Shown here: one piece after another, positions 62,458-64,000 of the stretch | Position numbering within the stretch: position 1 is the first letter of the stretch | Layout: each line of letters opens with the position of its first letter | Origin: Phalacrocorax aristotelis | Lineage: Eukaryota > Chordata > Aves > Suliformes > Phalacrocoracidae | Reading direction: 5' to 3' | Length of the DNA: 64,000 nucleotides | Assembly (NCBI RefSeq): GCF_949628215.1 | Contig: NC_134279.1 | Coordinates: forward strand, 82,827,517-82,891,516 | Notes under the pieces: model-generated | The model's input: the letters and a program-made list of their open reading frames with translations, nothing else | Told to the model about the DNA's origin: nothing | The model's database searches: none | Program-made: the position numbers and the translations under genes

Positions 62458-62645
62458 CTTCTCCAGCCTGCCCAGGTCCCTCCGAGCAGAGGCACACCCC
62501 TCCAGTCTGCTGGCCACTCTTCCCAAATTTCTTTATCATCTGCAAACTTGCTGAGGGTGCACTCTTACCTCCACATCCTGTCATTAATGAAGATGTTAAA
62601 CAGTATTGGCCCCAGTATTGACCCCTGTGGTTATACCACTACTCT
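62458..62645 (-). mobile_element. CR1 LINE, minus strand, 5' part of the interrupted copy
   Basis: On the minus strand this reads PQGSILGPILFNIFIND, then ECTLSKFADD, the palm motifs of the CR1 reverse transcriptase, followed by decayed sequence. It joins in order to 62186-61381. The copy is 5'-truncated at about 62645. Confidence 0.88.
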
Positions 62646-63294
62646 AGATCTTCATTGTGTTGCAAAATATTTGAGCAGCTGTGTCTGCTCTTCCCTAGTT
62701 TGGTTTAGCTGTGGCATTTTGTCAGGGTAAGGAGAAAGCTGTATGTACCCTGTTGCATGGCAAGATGTATTTAAGGGTGTGCTGCACGGCATATCTGCTG
62801 CAGGCTGTAGATTTTCACTGTTATGCCCGTATTAAGCAAGACATGTCTGGTTAGTGTATGTTGTACTGAGAAGTGGCCAGCTTGGAAGACACTAGATGGG
62901 GAGACTGACTCTGCTTCCCTTTTTGGTTTCTCCTAACAGCTCTGGAAGCACACAAAGAAAGATACTCTGCCTCCTTTGTGCTTTGAATTTATCTGGTTTA
63001 AGATTGCAGTGATTTTGTGCTGTTAAGATTTTCTTCCCTGAATTAAACAACTCCTTGGGACCCTTTTTTTCCTTCTTTAAAAGGAATATACTCGCATCTA
63101 GTAATTAAATTGTCTCTCAATCTCTCTTCTGAATAAACTAAGGGGAGAGATCTCTCAAAGTGTCCTGACCTATCCAAGGCACTTAATCCAGCCTGCAGCC
63201 TTTTGTAGTAATTTTTTGGTGTGTTTTGGGACTTGCGTAGCTCAGCGATGTGCACATTCAGTGCTCTGGTGTTAGTAATCCCTTTGCATCTGGG

Positions 63295-63884
63295 TGCTGG
63301 TTGTGGCTGGGGTAGAGTTAATTTTGTCCACAGTAGCAGGTACGGGGCTGTGGTTTGGATTTGTGCTGAAAACAGCGTTGACAACCCAGGGATGTTTCCG
63401 CTCCTGCCGAGCAAGGCTTGCACAGAGCCAAGGCCTTTCCTGCCTCTCACCCCACCCCACCAGCGAGGGGCTGGGGGGGCACAAGGGGTTGGGAGGGGAC
63501 ACGGCCGGGACAGTGACCCCAGCTGACCCCAGGGACGTCCCACACCACATGGCGTCATGCTCAGGGTATAGAGCTGGGGGGAGGAAGGAGGAAGGGGGGA
63601 GGTTGGGAGCGATGGCGTTTCCTTTCCCAAGTCACCGTTAGGTGTGATGGAGCCCGGCTGTCCTGGGGATGGCTGAGCTCCTGCCTGCCCGTGGGAAGGA
63701 GAGAATGGATTCCTTGTTTTGCTTTGCTTGTGTGCGCGGCTTTTGCTTTACCTCTTAGACTGTCTTTATCTCAGCCCATGTGTTTTCTCACTTTTACCCT
63801 TCCGATTCTCTTCTCCATCCCACCGGGGGGAGTGAGCGAGCGGCTGCGTGGGGCTGAGCTGGTGGCTGGGGTTAAACCATGACA
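63295..63884 (+). mobile_element. Solitary avian ERVL-type LTR
   Basis: The 590-bp unit begins TGCTGGTTGTGG and ends ACCATGACA. Inside are the phrases common to a widespread avian ERV LTR: the promoter area GGCGTCATGCTCAGGGTATAGAG (a decayed TATA), TTGTTTTGCTTTGCTTG, the TTTATCTCAGCCCATG region, and GTGAGCGAGCGGCTGCGTGG. It is flanked by CTGGG on the left (63290-63294) and CTGAG on the right (63885-63889), four of five matching, as expected for a 5-bp target duplication. No internal retroviral genes are present. The ERVL assignment is from memory of the family and should be treated as probable. Confidence 0.8.
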
Positions 63885-64000
63885 CTGAGTTACCAAGTAA
63901 AGGTAACCCACATTGTCGAGGTTTCAGATACTTTGGTTTCTCCCTTTAAAAAAGCCCCCTTTGGCTTCATTAAAGGTCAGAGTGAGAATCAACCAGAGAC

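Larger units (their letters stand above)
22592..64000 (+). other. EXOC6B intron 1 (incomplete)
   Basis: After the exon 1 donor no further EXOC6B exon could be recognised, which fits the very long first introns of this gene in other vertebrates. Beyond the features listed separately, the stretch is unique-looking DNA with scattered poly-T tracts (for example near 25620, 26070, 27160, 32690, 42220, 44650, 55710 and 59520) and short open frames without domain content. Long parts, such as 32.6-37.7, 38.1-44.4, 48.6-53.0 and 55.7-61.3 kb, show nothing I can name. Confidence 0.7.

Noticed and set aside
22592-64000. Search for EXOC6B exon 2 and for an independent gene within the intron
   Set aside because: No frame matched the expected continuation of EXOC6B after TACIGPTLR, and no other multi-exon coding pattern was found. 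Very small exons could be missed by eye.

Overview
The window looks like a piece of a bird genome. It holds many CR1 non-LTR retrotransposon copies of avian type (ending in short ATTCTATGA-like tails), one LTR that reads like a common avian ERVL-type LTR, two compact CpG-island promoters, and only four recognisable coding exons in 64 kb. The species cannot be read from the sequence.

Layout. 1-8.3 kb is non-coding: TAAT-rich candidate conserved elements (about 541-765 and 2905-3065), CpG-rich patches (about 855-1330 and 2035-2175), and a plus-strand CR1 (5802-6268). From 10180 down to 8376 on the minus strand lies a complete three-exon sepiapterin reductase gene (SPR, 276 aa). Its exon 1 carries a (GGGGCC)6 hexanucleotide repeat that codes Gly-Pro. 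10.4-21.7 kb is intergenic, with a 137-nt uninterrupted polypyrimidine run near 13.8-13.95 kb and an old, decayed LINE at about 18.3-19.45 kb. A 79-bp higher-order minisatellite (21.66-22.11 kb) leads into a CpG-island promoter with GC boxes and an ACTACA-type (ZNF143/SBS-like) element, followed by the first coding exon of EXOC6B on the plus strand (22479-22591). Everything from 22592 to the end reads as the large first intron of EXOC6B. No further EXOC6B exon was recognised there.

The intron holds a second GC-rich tandem repeat next to exon 1, several CR1 copies in both orientations (one nested inside another at 61.4-62.6 kb), older LINE relics with decayed reverse-transcriptase motifs, two CpG-dense patches, a perfect 12-bp hairpin, an exon-like block near 30 kb, and a solitary LTR at 63295-63884.

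SPR and EXOC6B are divergently arranged, about 12.3 kb apart start to start. This matches the EXOC6B-SPR-EMX1 order known in other vertebrates, so EMX1 probably lies to the left. The TAAT-rich elements at the left end are therefore candidate regulatory DNA for that homeobox gene (inference: EMX1 itself is not in the window). The two genes are functionally unrelated: tetrahydrobiopterin synthesis and exocyst-mediated vesicle tethering. I found no new multi-gene system. The most unusual observations are a 100-bp block shared by the 3' flanks of two different CR1 copies, an 85%-similar inverted pair of short unidentified repeats beside the SPR promoter, and the GGGGCC repeat at the SPR start.
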